DNA of 64,000 nt from CAIQNR01 sp031972475 (GTDB taxonomy: Bacteria > Babelota > Babeliae > Babelales > CAIQNR01): contig DALYEP010000001.1 in NCBI GenBank assembly GCA_031972475.1, positions 310,001 through 374,000 on the forward strand. The letters run 5' to 3'. Positions within the stretch are counted from its first letter, which is position 1. Every line of letters starts with the position of its first letter. Under the pieces are notes generated by a model. The model was not told the origin of the DNA. It did no database searches and was given only the letters and a program-made list of their open reading frames with translations. The position numbers and the translations under genes are program-made. Below are positions 17,313-25,362 of the stretch, one piece after another.

Positions 17313-17615
17313 ATGACAACAAAGAAAACTGCAAAACGCAAAGCTGCTCCAAAACGCAAAGTTGCGAAAAAAGCTGTAAAAAGAACAGCTAAAAAAAGAG
17401 TAGCAAAACGTAAGGCTGCTCCAAAACGCAGAGTTGCGAAAAAAGCTGTAAAAAGAACAGCTAAAAAAAGAGTAGCAAAACGTAAGGCTGCTCCAAAACG
17501 CAAAGCTGCTGCAAAGCGTAAAGCTGCTCCAAAGCGTAAAGCTGCTCCAAAACGCAGAGTTGCGAAAAAAGCTGTAAAAGCTGCACATACAGCACATACA
17601 GAATCAGCTAAATAA
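17313..17615 (+). CDS. histone H1-like lysine/arginine/alanine-rich DNA-binding protein
   Basis: A 100-residue protein made of K, R, A, P and V repeats. Units such as KRKAAPKRKVAKKAVKRTA recur, with a 24-residue period and shorter sub-repeats. Composition and repeat style match bacterial H1-like proteins (Chlamydia Hc2, AlgP-type tails) that compact DNA. GGGAGAG precedes the ATG, and a strong terminator follows, so it is one transcription unit. DNA binding is inferred from charge. In related intracellular bacteria such proteins condense the nucleoid in the infectious stage; whether that holds here is unknown. Confidence 0.8.
   Translation: MTTKKTAKRKAAPKRKVAKKAVKRTAKKRVAKRKAAPKRRVAKKAVKRTAKKRVAKRKAAPKRKAAAKRKAAPKRKAAPKRRVAKKAVKAAHTAHTESAK
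17337..17600 (+). repeat. 72-bp in-gene tandem repeats
   Basis: Two near-identical 72-base units start at 17337 and 17409. A third start at 17481 breaks into 18-base sub-units (CGTAAAGCTGCTCCAAAG). The array encodes the H1-like protein and is prone to length change by slippage. Confidence 0.85.
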
Positions 17616-17617
17616 GA

Positions 17618-17650
17618 AAAAAATCACCCGCTTCCTGCGGGTGATTTTTT
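17618..17650 (+). terminator. Rho-independent terminator
   Basis: Perfect 14-bp arms AAAAAATCACCCGC / GCGGGTGATTTTTT with a 5-base loop and a T-run, directly after the H1-like gene. A-tract symmetry also suits the convergent methyltransferase gene. Confidence 0.92.
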
Positions 17651-17739
17651 TACATCTATTATTTCTTTTATTTTAAAATTTAAAAAAACTAAAAGAATAA
17701 ATATCTTAATTAAAACATTCATTTTCATTACAAAAAAAA

Positions 17740-18480
17740 CTACTCTCTATTTTTATAACCTATATAAGACATTAAAATTCCTGCTGCTACTGATGCATTA
17801 TAAGAAACTTCAGAACTTTTTTGAGGTAAAGTAATAATGGTTCCAGCGCGTAAAGTTGCATTAGAAACACCATTTCCTTCACTTCCTATTACTAAACAAA
17901 GAGGTTTTTTATATTCTATTGTAAAAGCATTGGCCTCTTTACTTAATGCAGCAACATAAAGATTATAACCTGCCTTTTTAAGCTCAATCAATACGCTTTC
18001 TATTGAAGAAGCTTCATAAATTTCCATTCGTTCTGCAAGGCCTGCTGATGCTTTAAGAGCTGTAGCTGTAATTGTAGCTGATTTTTTCTTACATAAAATA
18101 ACCCCATCAACACCTGTGCAATATGCTGAACGAATAATTGCACCAAGGTTTCTAACATCTTGAATACCATCAAGAAGTAATAAAAAAGGGCTTGTAGAAC
18201 TATCAAAAAATTTTTTTCTAAAAGTAAAAGGTTGAACCCTTGCACCTATACCCTGATGATCAACGGTTCCTAGCGTATGAGTTAATTTTTCACGCTTCAT
18301 CTTATGAATAATAATAGGATTTTTTGGCAAAAAAGATTGGATTTTTTTAAATGTTGCATGATCAGATTCCAAAATAAAAAGTTCAAAAACTTTTCTTCTT
18401 TTTTGCTCTAAAACCTCAAAAACTGCGTGAGTACCGTAAATTAACTCTGTTTCAGCCATTTTTTTTATATTTTTAATCAT
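17740..18480 (-). CDS. rlmB: SpoU/TrmH-family RNA 2'-O-ribose methyltransferase (RlmB-like)
   Basis: A SAM-dependent SPOUT enzyme. The N-terminal substrate-binding part (ELIYGTHAVFEVLEQ) is typical of RlmB/TrmH3, which methylates 23S rRNA G2251 in E. coli. The three SpoU motifs are LLLDGIQDVRNLGAIIRSA, LCLVIGSEGNGVS and LPQKSSEVSYNASVA; the last reads SYNAS where SLNVS is usual. Start choice is uncertain: this ATG gives 246 aa with GAAAG upstream, and a later ATG (MAETEL) gives 239. The frame is open 15 codons further. The exact target RNA is not decided by sequence alone. Confidence 0.85.
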   Translation of the reverse strand: MIKNIKKMAETELIYGTHAVFEVLEQKRRKVFELFILESDHATFKKIQSFLPKNPIIIHKMKREKLTHTLGTVDHQGIGARVQPFTFRKKFFDSSTSPFLLLLDGIQDVRNLGAIIRSAYCTGVDGVILCKKKSATITATALKASAGLAERMEIYEASSIESVLIELKKAGYNLYVAALSKEANAFTIEYKKPLCLVIGSEGNGVSNATLRAGTIITLPQKSSEVSYNASVAAGILMSYIGYKNRE

Positions 18481-18569
18481 TTTATAATCTTTCACTAGAT
18501 AAACATCGAATCTATAGCATATCACAATTCTTTACTATGGGCTCTCTCCCAAAACCAATTGCTTTCTGT

Positions 18570-18598
18570 TTGACATTCCTATTGGCCTATAGCAAAAT
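18570..18598 (+). promoter_or_regulatory. candidate sigma-70 promoter
   Basis: A perfect TTGACA is followed after 17 bases by CAAAAT, about 50 bases before the start of the acidic secreted protein gene. Confidence 0.45.
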
Positions 18599-18648
18599 GA
18601 CTAAATTAAAAAAGTGTATAAAAATAATTTAAATAAAAGGATTTTTTT

Positions 18649-19173
18649 ATGAAGAATAATTTGCAAATCGGCCTACTCTTAAGCTTATTTACTCTATTTT
18701 CCAATCAAACACTTATTTCTCAAGAAAGTATTTTAGAAGAAAAACAAATCGATTCTATTGTAGATAATGACCAAGAAAATAATGATGATTTTATTGATAA
18801 TGATGATCAAAATTATACAACAGAAAAAGAATCAATTGGTCATTTTATTAGTTTTTATATCGACCCTTCAATCATAAAAGATGACAATATTTCGATTGTA
18901 ACAGAAAAAAATCAGTTTTATTTCAAAATAAAATTAGAAAATAATAATGTTATTATTTTTGGAAAAATAGAAGAAGAATCTCTAACGCTTTATCATATAA
19001 CTATCCCAAACAACAGCTCACTTGAAGAAATGCTTTCAGCATTTGATACCGCAGAAAAAGCATTCTTACCTCTTGATGATGAAATAGATTGTGAAAAAAT
19101 AGAAGCTAGCATAAATAAAGAAACTGGAGAGCTTATACTCTTTTTACCATTTTTAGATCGCGATAATAATTAA
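18649..19173 (+). CDS. secreted acidic protein with Hsp20-like C-terminal half
   Basis: A 174-residue protein with a signal peptide (about 1-24), then a very acidic N/D/E-rich linker (35-65). The C-terminal ~110 residues follow the alpha-crystallin pattern: a beta strand KNQFYFKIKLENNNVIIFGK, then KAFLPLDDEIDCEKIEASI and GELILFLPF, which mirrors the LPxxVDxxKIxAxxxxGxLxIxLP signature of small heat-shock proteins. If correct, this is an exported chaperone-like protein, unlike cytosolic Hsp20. AAAGGA precedes the ATG. It has its own promoter and terminator. Family assignment is tentative. Confidence 0.5.
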   Translation: MKNNLQIGLLLSLFTLFSNQTLISQESILEEKQIDSIVDNDQENNDDFIDNDDQNYTTEKESIGHFISFYIDPSIIKDDNISIVTEKNQFYFKIKLENNNVIIFGKIEEESLTLYHITIPNNSSLEEMLSAFDTAEKAFLPLDDEIDCEKIEASINKETGELILFLPFLDRDNN

Positions 19174-19194
19174 ATATAAAATCATTTCTAAATC

Positions 19195-19223
19195 AAACGG
19201 GGTGCTCACGAGTACCCCGTTTT
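19195..19223 (+). terminator. Rho-independent terminator
   Basis: AAACGGGGTGCTC pairs with GAGTACCCCGTTT (one G-U), followed by T residues, 20 bases after the secreted Hsp20-like gene. Confidence 0.9.
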
Positions 19224-19292
19224 CATTGAATTCAATATAAAATTGCTTATACTTGTATTTTCATATTTTACTAAAAAGTATCAAGGATTAAA

Positions 19293-20006
19293 ATGTATAT
19301 ACTAGAAGGCAATATTGGCGCTGGAAAATCAACTCTCCTCAATCTTATAAAAACATACATGCCTTATATTGAAGTTATACAAGAACCTGTTACTACATGG
19401 TCAGATACATCTACGGAACATTCACTATTAGCTCAATTTTGCGCAGATATGCCTCGATGGTCATACTCTATGGAAACATACACTATGTTTTGCCGCATAC
19501 AAGAACATTTACGAATTCAAAAAAATCAAAATCCTTTTAAATTAGTTGAGCGCTCTCTTTATTCTGGTAACTATTGCTTTGCAAAAAACGGCTATCTTCA
19601 GTCATTTATGAGCGATATAGAATGGAATATATATACTGAATGGTTTAATTTTTTAGTTTTACAAAAATGCCAACCACCTCTTGGTTTTATCTATCTTCAA
19701 ACAGACCCAGAAATTTGTTTTGAACGAACCGCTAAAAGAAATAGACTTGGAGAAGAACATATTTCAATTGAATATTTTAAACAAATTCATAATCGCCATG
19801 AACAATTTTTAATTCATAAACAAGGTGTACTTAATCAACTAAAAGACGTTCCCGTTCTTGTTATTGATGGATCAATTGATTTTGAATCTAACAAACAACA
19901 TTTAAAAGATTGCCTTGATCAAATTGATGAATTTCTATTTTTCACAGGAGATTCTAAAGGCCTTAAACGAAAACATGATGGTATTAATCATACAAAATGT
20001 TGTTAA
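19293..20006 (+). CDS. deoxynucleoside kinase (dNK/dGK-dAK family)
   Basis: Phosphorylates deoxynucleosides for salvage into dNTPs. The P-loop is EGNIGAGKST (5-14). EPVTTW holds the substrate-binding Glu/Trp, ERSLYSGNYCFA carries the ERS catalytic motif, and the LID arginines are in ERTAKRNRLGEEHISIEYF. The length (237 aa) fits the family. AAGGAT precedes the ATG. It stands alone, convergent with tyrS. The specific nucleoside cannot be read from sequence. Salvage of this kind fits a host-dependent bacterium importing nucleosides. Confidence 0.9.
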   Translation: MYILEGNIGAGKSTLLNLIKTYMPYIEVIQEPVTTWSDTSTEHSLLAQFCADMPRWSYSMETYTMFCRIQEHLRIQKNQNPFKLVERSLYSGNYCFAKNGYLQSFMSDIEWNIYTEWFNFLVLQKCQPPLGFIYLQTDPEICFERTAKRNRLGEEHISIEYFKQIHNRHEQFLIHKQGVLNQLKDVPVLVIDGSIDFESNKQHLKDCLDQIDEFLFFTGDSKGLKRKHDGINHTKCC

Positions 20007-20022
20007 TATAAAATAAAAAAGT

Positions 20023-21207
20023 TTAACCAATCACATATACTCTATGTTTTCCTACCTTTATAGTCATACCTGATCTCCATGTAACTTCATATTTAAAGTC
20101 AGAAATTATGTGAGAATCTAGCGATACAGAACCATTTTCGATAAGACGTTTTGCTTCTGATGAACTGGAAATTGCACCCAATATTTTAAGAAAATCAACA
20201 ATCCACAAAGTTTCAGATGTTCCAATAGGAAGATGAATAGTTTGAGCTTTTGAAAGATCCTTTTTTTGAAAAACATCTTCAAATGTTTTTTTTGCATCTT
20301 CTGCCTCTTTAGAAGACCAAAATTCAGCAACAATACCTTGCGCCATATCTTTTTTAAGAGCCATAGGATGAATTATAGAATTATATACACCTTCTTTTAA
20401 TTCTTGAATTTTAGCATCTGAATAGCCAAGAAGTAACTTATAATAACGCCACATTAAAGCATCTGATATTGACATTAATTTACCAAATGCTTGCTCTGCA
20501 GTTTCTGCCAAACCAACATAATTACCTAAAGATTTTGACATCTTTTCTACACCATCAAGTCCCTCAAGAAGAGGCATTGTCATAATAACTTGAGCATCTT
20601 GTTTATATTGTTCTTGCAAAAATCTACCCATCAACAAATTAAATGTTTGATCAGTTCCTCCAAGCTCAACATCTGCTTTTAAAGCAACAGAATCATACCC
20701 CTGCATAATTGGATACATTAATTCATGAAACCCAATAGGAACATTAAGAGAAAGCCTTTTTGCAAAATCTTCTCGTTCAATAATTCGCGCTAAAGTTACT
20801 TGAGCACCTAGTTTTAAAACATCACTAAAAGTGAGCTTATCTAACCATTCAGAATTATAACGAATAATAACTTTATCTTTATCAAGAATACGAGTTACTT
20901 GTTGAAAATAAGTTTGTGTATTTTTTTCAATATCTTCTTGGCTAAGAGGAGGCCGTGTTTTTGATTTTCCAGAAGGATCTCCTATCCGAGCTGTACAATC
21001 ACCTATAAGAAAAACTATAACATGTCCCGCATTTTGAAAATCACGCATCTTACGAAGTACAACAGCATGACCTAAATGCAAATCAGGAGCTGTAGGATCC
21101 ATGCCTAATTTTATAATTAATTTTTTATCCGATGCTAATTTCTTTTGAAGTCCTCCTTCAGGAAGACAAGAAACAGAGCCATTTAATAATTTTTCTAAAG
21201 TTGTCAT
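20023..21207 (-). CDS. tyrS: tyrosyl-tRNA synthetase
   Basis: Class Ic synthetase of 394 aa. The HIGH motif is HLGH in PTAPDLHLGHAVVLRKM, and KMSKS is exact in KMSKSLGNYVGL. GYDSVALKADVELGGTDQTF forms the tyrosine/dimer region. A C-terminal S4-like RNA-binding part has SSSEAKRLIENGSVSL. The start MTTLEKLLNG shares one base with the stop of the upstream membrane gene (TAATG), which indicates translational coupling; the frame extends upstream but into that gene. No T-box is seen. Confidence 0.95.
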   Translation of the reverse strand: MTTLEKLLNGSVSCLPEGGLQKKLASDKKLIIKLGMDPTAPDLHLGHAVVLRKMRDFQNAGHVIVFLIGDCTARIGDPSGKSKTRPPLSQEDIEKNTQTYFQQVTRILDKDKVIIRYNSEWLDKLTFSDVLKLGAQVTLARIIEREDFAKRLSLNVPIGFHELMYPIMQGYDSVALKADVELGGTDQTFNLLMGRFLQEQYKQDAQVIMTMPLLEGLDGVEKMSKSLGNYVGLAETAEQAFGKLMSISDALMWRYYKLLLGYSDAKIQELKEGVYNSIIHPMALKKDMAQGIVAEFWSSKEAEDAKKTFEDVFQKKDLSKAQTIHLPIGTSETLWIVDFLKILGAISSSSEAKRLIENGSVSLDSHIISDFKYEVTWRSGMTIKVGKHRVYVIG

Positions 21208-21923
21208 TACACAATTCCAATTCCATATGATATTACAGTTGATACAAATAAAATAATATTCAAAATGCCGACATAAATAATCGATTGAAAAAATAATAAA
21301 AGAAAAAGTGGAGCAAAAAGCAATATCCAATCAGCGTATCCTGGAAAATTATTTTTTGATAAAAAATAAGAAAGAAAAACCATATAAAAAAAATTTATAA
21401 TCATACTAAATGCAGCAAGCATACTATTAAAAATAGCAAATCTTACTAAAAAAAGACCAACCACAATAGAAAATGAAGAAGTTGCTTCTACAGGAGAATA
21501 ATGAGAGGCTAATTCAAAAATTCCAAAATTCATGAATAAAGAAATTGGATTTTGCCTGAAAATAACAACACACGTCAAAAGAGAAATAAGTGCAAAAAAA
21601 ATACCCAATATCACATCAGAAAAATAAGCTATACAAAGTTTAAGCTTTCTCCATTTACCAGTAATAGCATTTGGATTGATAGGAATATATTGACCAAATC
21701 CAAAAGGAATATCCGGTATTACAAGTAAAATACAAATCCAAAAAAAACTAATATGTGTTATTGGATTGATAGATGAAAAACCTAATTGCTCTCCAGTATC
21801 ATCTCCCATTTTACTATTTACCCATGACCTAAAAGCACCAAGTAATGGAATCGACAAAAAATAACTCATTAAAATAAGAATTTTTTGAACAAGAAAACCT
21901 GCATTTTGCAAACTTAAAATCAT
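21207..21923 (-). CDS. degenerate M50 site-2-protease-like membrane protein
   Basis: A 238-residue membrane protein with about six hydrophobic segments. I chose the ATG of MILSLQNAGF because GAGAGG lies upstream. The region GDDTGEQLGFSSINPITHI followed by FGFGQYIPINP matches the GDxTAxxxGRxTLNPxxHID and FGWAKPVPVNP blocks of site-2 proteases. However, the zinc site HExxH, expected about ten residues before GDDT, reads LGAFR, and the late NxxPxPPLDG motif is gone. It is therefore probably a non-catalytic relative. It is coupled to tyrS by a one-base overlap. Function is unknown. Confidence 0.65.
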   Translation of the reverse strand: MILSLQNAGFLVQKILILMSYFLSIPLLGAFRSWVNSKMGDDTGEQLGFSSINPITHISFFWICILLVIPDIPFGFGQYIPINPNAITGKWRKLKLCIAYFSDVILGIFFALISLLTCVVIFRQNPISLFMNFGIFELASHYSPVEATSSFSIVVGLFLVRFAIFNSMLAAFSMIINFFYMVFLSYFLSKNNFPGYADWILLFAPLFLLLFFQSIIYVGILNIILFVSTVISYGIGIV

Positions 21924-22084
21924 GCTAAAAGCCTCTCTATAAACATTAATAATGCACAAAATAAGTCTAAGCAGATCTATAGAAAGGTCAAACTCTATTC
22001 AATTTAAAGCTCAATATTCCTATAGACAAAGTTTTCATACATCATAGAATTGCAAAGCAATAAAATATAAAAAAAGGAAAGTTT

Positions 22085-24226
22085 ATGAATTTTCAAATTA
22101 AATCAACTTTTTTAGATATAATTACATATATTGTCACTCCAATTATTTTAATAATAACAACTTTTGCAACATATTACCCTTCACTTTTTTATGATTTTCA
22201 ATTTGATGACATCGCAAATATTAAAAAATTTTTTGCGCTCAGAACTCATTCTTTTTGGAATTTTGCATTTAAAGGATCTCGCTGGATTAGTTATTGGCTT
22301 AATACAATAAATTATTCTTTAGGAAAATTTGACCCATTTTATTACCGACTTGGCAATGTTATTTTTCATATAATTACAGGTGTTTTAATTTTTTTTGTAA
22401 CAATAAAACTCCTAGAGCAAACCAAAAAAGAAAGTTTCTATTTTAAAAACTCTTTCACGATTGCAACAATTACTACCATATTATTCTTGCTTCATCCTGT
22501 ACAAACACAAACTGTTTCATATGTAATACAGGGTCAACTTGAAGGACTTGCTGGCCTTTTTATTATGGCTATTGTTTTATCTTTTATTTTTATGGCTACA
22601 ACAAAAAATAAGATGATTTCTTATTTTCTTAAAATATTCATTTGTATATTAGGATACATTTCATGCGGCACCAAAGAAATTGCCATACTCTCACCATTTA
22701 TGCTTTTACTTATTGATTGGTTTTTTATAGGTCAAGGCGATATAAAAAAAATAAAAAAACGCATACCTTTTTATCTTATTTTCACAAGTATACTTATTGC
22801 TCAATATCTTTATGTTTTAAAACCTCATATTTTTAAAAACTACCTAATTGGGGATATACAGCTTAATAATAATGTTGGTAATGTTATAACCCAAGTTGCT
22901 GGAGAAAAAATAACTCGATGGAACTACTTTATTTCTCAATTTAAAGTTATCGTTCACTATTTATGGATTTTTATATGGCCATACAACATAAGTGTTGATT
23001 ATGACTGGAAAATGGTTTCTGGGTTTTTTGATCAAGAAACATTACTACCTCTTATTTTTTTATTATTAATAGCATTTTTAATACTCAAGCGATTAAAAAA
23101 AAATAAAATTGATCCACTTATGTTTGGCCTTATATGGTTTTTTATAGGCCTCTCTCCTCGCTCTTCTTTTATACCATCAACAGAACTTGTTGCCGACTAT
23201 AAAACATATTTCAGCTCTTTTGGACTCTTTTTATTTTTTGCAATCATAATGAGCATTACGTATCAATGGATATCTAAAAAAGTTCCTCTTTCAAAAAAAC
23301 AATCACTCATATTTGGCTGTATATTATTTATAGGAGGATCATTATTTTTAAGCTACTCTACTTACACACGAAACAAAGTATGGAGATCTCAACAAGAATT
23401 TTGGATTGATATCATAAAAAATGCGCCTAAAAAAGCTCGCGGATATAATAATTATGCAGTAGCTATCGCAGAAGAAGGTCAATTTGAAAAAGCTATTCCT
23501 TATTTTAGAAAAGCAATAAAGATGGATCCTTTTTATCCTGATCCATGGAGTAATATTGCAGTTTGTTTTAGTACAATAAATCAAGTAGATATGGCTATTA
23601 ATCAACTTGAAAAAGCTATTCAAATAAATCCTTACTATCCTGAATTTTACAACAACCTTGCATCATTTTATTTAACTAAAAAAAATTATCCTGAAGTAGA
23701 AAAACTTATTGCTTATGCAATAAAATTACGTCCACATTATGGAAAAGCTTATTTTAATTTAGGACAATGTTTATATGAACAAGGAAAAAAAGAAGAAGCT
23801 TTTGAAAAAATCAAAACAGCTTGCCTTAAAGCTGACTTTGATACCTTAGAATGCTTTACTGCTTATGCACAACTTGCTTTAGAGCTACAAAAATTTAATG
23901 ATGCAGTAGTTGGTTATGAACATATATACGCACTTGCACCCCATAACCCTGATAATCATTTTAATCTCGCAAATGCTTATTATTGCTCAAAAGAATATCA
24001 AAAAGCAAAAGACCTTTACATAAAACTTATTGCTCAAAATAAAGAGGAATATCGCTCATGGTTCAACCTAGCAGAAACATATTTAGAATTAGGAGAAAAT
24101 GAAGAAGCTCTAAAATGCTTTAAAATGGCAGAACCCATCGCATCTTCATTTCCACATCTTGGAACAAGAATTGCACAATTTACTAACCCTCAACAAAATG
24201 CACATACCACTAAAAAGGTTGCCTAG
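22085..24226 (+). CDS. GT-C-like polytopic membrane protein with C-terminal TPRs (TMTC-type)
   Basis: A 713-residue protein. The N-terminal ~430 residues hold about ten transmembrane helices. The first extracytoplasmic loop has the acidic pair D41-D42 in YDFQFDDIANIKKFF, the position of the catalytic acid motif in GT-C glycosyltransferases. LHPVQTQTVSYVIQGQLEGLAG and LGNVIFHIITGVL match TMTC/DUF1736-type proteins. From about residue 455 six to seven TPR units follow (NYAVAIAEEGQFEKAIPYF and similar). Lipid-linked sugar transfer to a protein or glycan is possible, but the substrate is unknown. AAAGGAAA precedes the ATG. It is divergent from the site-2-protease-like gene. Confidence 0.8.
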   Translation: MNFQIKSTFLDIITYIVTPIILIITTFATYYPSLFYDFQFDDIANIKKFFALRTHSFWNFAFKGSRWISYWLNTINYSLGKFDPFYYRLGNVIFHIITGVLIFFVTIKLLEQTKKESFYFKNSFTIATITTILFLLHPVQTQTVSYVIQGQLEGLAGLFIMAIVLSFIFMATTKNKMISYFLKIFICILGYISCGTKEIAILSPFMLLLIDWFFIGQGDIKKIKKRIPFYLIFTSILIAQYLYVLKPHIFKNYLIGDIQLNNNVGNVITQVAGEKITRWNYFISQFKVIVHYLWIFIWPYNISVDYDWKMVSGFFDQETLLPLIFLLLIAFLILKRLKKNKIDPLMFGLIWFFIGLSPRSSFIPSTELVADYKTYFSSFGLFLFFAIIMSITYQWISKKVPLSKKQSLIFGCILFIGGSLFLSYSTYTRNKVWRSQQEFWIDIIKNAPKKARGYNNYAVAIAEEGQFEKAIPYFRKAIKMDPFYPDPWSNIAVCFSTINQVDMAINQLEKAIQINPYYPEFYNNLASFYLTKKNYPEVEKLIAYAIKLRPHYGKAYFNLGQCLYEQGKKEEAFEKIKTACLKADFDTLECFTAYAQLALELQKFNDAVVGYEHIYALAPHNPDNHFNLANAYYCSKEYQKAKDLYIKLIAQNKEEYRSWFNLAETYLELGENEEALKCFKMAEPIASSFPHLGTRIAQFTNPQQNAHTTKKVA

Positions 24227-24281
24227 GGATATTACAAAAAGTAATATATTTTATAAAATTATTCATATCAACTGCTCATAT

Positions 24282-24319
24282 AAGATATTTTAATTATAAG
24301 CAAAAAATTAAAATATCTT
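24282..24319 (+). promoter_or_regulatory. A+T-rich stem-loop just before a Shine-Dalgarno
   Basis: Perfect 14-bp arms AAGATATTTTAATT / AATTAAAATATCTT with a 10-base loop end 3 bases before AAAGGGA of the next small gene. It lacks a T-run, so it may be a weak terminator or an RNA element that affects translation of that gene. Confidence 0.4.
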
Positions 24320-24335
24320 GTTAAAGGGATACTTT

Positions 24336-24602
24336 ATGAATAAAAAAAATATTTTAATAATAATTTTTATATCTATTTTATCAAAAATCATAGAAGCACA
24401 AGAAAAACCATCTCAAGGCCTATCATATGCAGCAATAGTAGCATTGTACGATCAAGCACATGATCGTTTTTTGCACAATCTACCTCATGCAAAAGAAGAT
24501 CTTGATTCTGCTATAAAAATGAAATGGGAATTTATGAAAAAGCATGCAAATGATGAATTTTCAAATCTTAAAACTGAAAGTAACTCTAATGACTCAGAAT
24601 AA
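24336..24602 (+). CDS. small secreted hypothetical protein
   Basis: An 88-residue protein. The ATG of MNKKNILIIIF is chosen because AAAGGGA lies 7 bases before it; an earlier in-frame ATG overlaps that site. A signal peptide ends near EAQ (residue 22). The mature part is short, helical and charged, with no family I recognise. A 14-bp-arm stem-loop lies right upstream. It sits between the GT-C/TPR gene and the ATP synthase cluster. Confidence 0.55.
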   Translation: MNKKNILIIIFISILSKIIEAQEKPSQGLSYAAIVALYDQAHDRFLHNLPHAKEDLDSAIKMKWEFMKKHANDEFSNLKTESNSNDSE

Positions 24603-24631
24603 AAATTAATTAACTGATGTTTGATTATAAA

Positions 24632-24651
24632 AACTAATTTTAAAATTAGTT
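24632..24651. promoter_or_regulatory. 20-bp perfect palindrome upstream of atpE
   Basis: AACTAATTTTAAAATTAGTT is its own reverse complement. It lies 93 bases before atpE, in the only gap ahead of the ATP synthase cluster, and could be an operator or a weak terminator of the preceding gene. Confidence 0.3.
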
Positions 24652-24743
24652 CAAAACATTGCTTGTAAAAAATAGAAAAATTGTTTTTAATAAGTAATTA
24701 TTACTGAAATTTTTAATAAATTTACAAAGAAACGAGGGAATTT

Positions 24744-24983
24744 ATGGACGTTTTTTATGTTAAAGCAATAGCTTTTTTAGGAGTAGCTTTAGGAATGGGA
24801 ATTGGAGCAATGGGACCTTCTATAGGTATGGGAATGGTAGGTCAAAAAGCTTGCGAATCAATAGCTAAAGCACCAGAACATTCTGGTAAAATTCGCATGA
24901 CTATGATTATTGCAATGGGTCTTATTGAAGCATGTGCTATATATTCATTTATTCTTTGCGGTTGGATACTCTTAAAAGTATAA
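24744..24983 (+). CDS. atpE: ATP synthase F0 subunit c
   Basis: A 79-residue hairpin protein forming the rotor ring. Helix 1 is glycine-rich (GVALGMGIGAMGPSIGMG). The polar loop is AKAPEHSGKIR; the usual RQPE is changed to KAPE. Helix 2 carries the ion-binding carboxylate E62 in GLIEACAIYSF. The residues after it (ACA) lack the ST(G) pattern of sodium-type rings, so proton coupling is likely. GAGGG precedes the ATG. Subunit a (atpB), usually just upstream, is not present. Confidence 0.95.
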   Translation: MDVFYVKAIAFLGVALGMGIGAMGPSIGMGMVGQKACESIAKAPEHSGKIRMTMIIAMGLIEACAIYSFILCGWILLKV

Positions 24984-24996
24984 AAAGGACCACTCT

Positions 24997-25362
24997 GTGT
25001 TTTCTTTTGATATAACACTTATTTTTCAAATGATTCATTTCTTTTTTGCCTGGTGGTTTCTTGATCGTTTTTTGTTTAAATATCTGGTTAGTCATATTCA
25101 TCAAGAACATACATATATGACAGGACTACAGCGCAAATTAGAAGAAGAAGTTCATACATTACAAGTAATGATGCAACAAAAAGACGGTGAATGGACTCGA
25201 TTTAAAAATTTATACAAAGAAAAAATACCAGAAAAAATAGATTCATATTCACAAGTTAAAGATATTGCTTTTACTCCTCCAAAAGAAATCTCAGAAAAAC
25301 AAAAAGTAGAAATAATTCATGATATTTCTCAAAAATTTATACAGGAAATATCTCATGATTAA
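24997..25362 (+). CDS. ATP synthase F0 subunit b-like (first copy)
   Basis: A 121-residue protein with a GTG start supported by AAGGA 7 bases upstream. One N-terminal membrane segment (ITLIFQMIHFFFAWWFLDRFLF) is followed by a charged helix, the layout of subunit b, the peripheral stalk. It is short, and the C-terminal part lacks a clear delta-binding end. Placed directly after atpE and overlapping the next b-like gene by 8 bases, it probably forms a b/b' heterodimer with it. Identity is inferred mainly from position and topology. Confidence 0.65.
   Translation: MFSFDITLIFQMIHFFFAWWFLDRFLFKYLVSHIHQEHTYMTGLQRKLEEEVHTLQVMMQQKDGEWTRFKNLYKEKIPEKIDSYSQVKDIAFTPPKEISEKQKVEIIHDISQKFIQEISHD

Noticed and set aside
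17159..17597. Long hydrophobic frames antisense to the H1-like gene
   Set aside because: They are mirror images of the repetitive K/A/R codons, lack Shine-Dalgarno sites and overlap a terminator and the 3' end of thrS.
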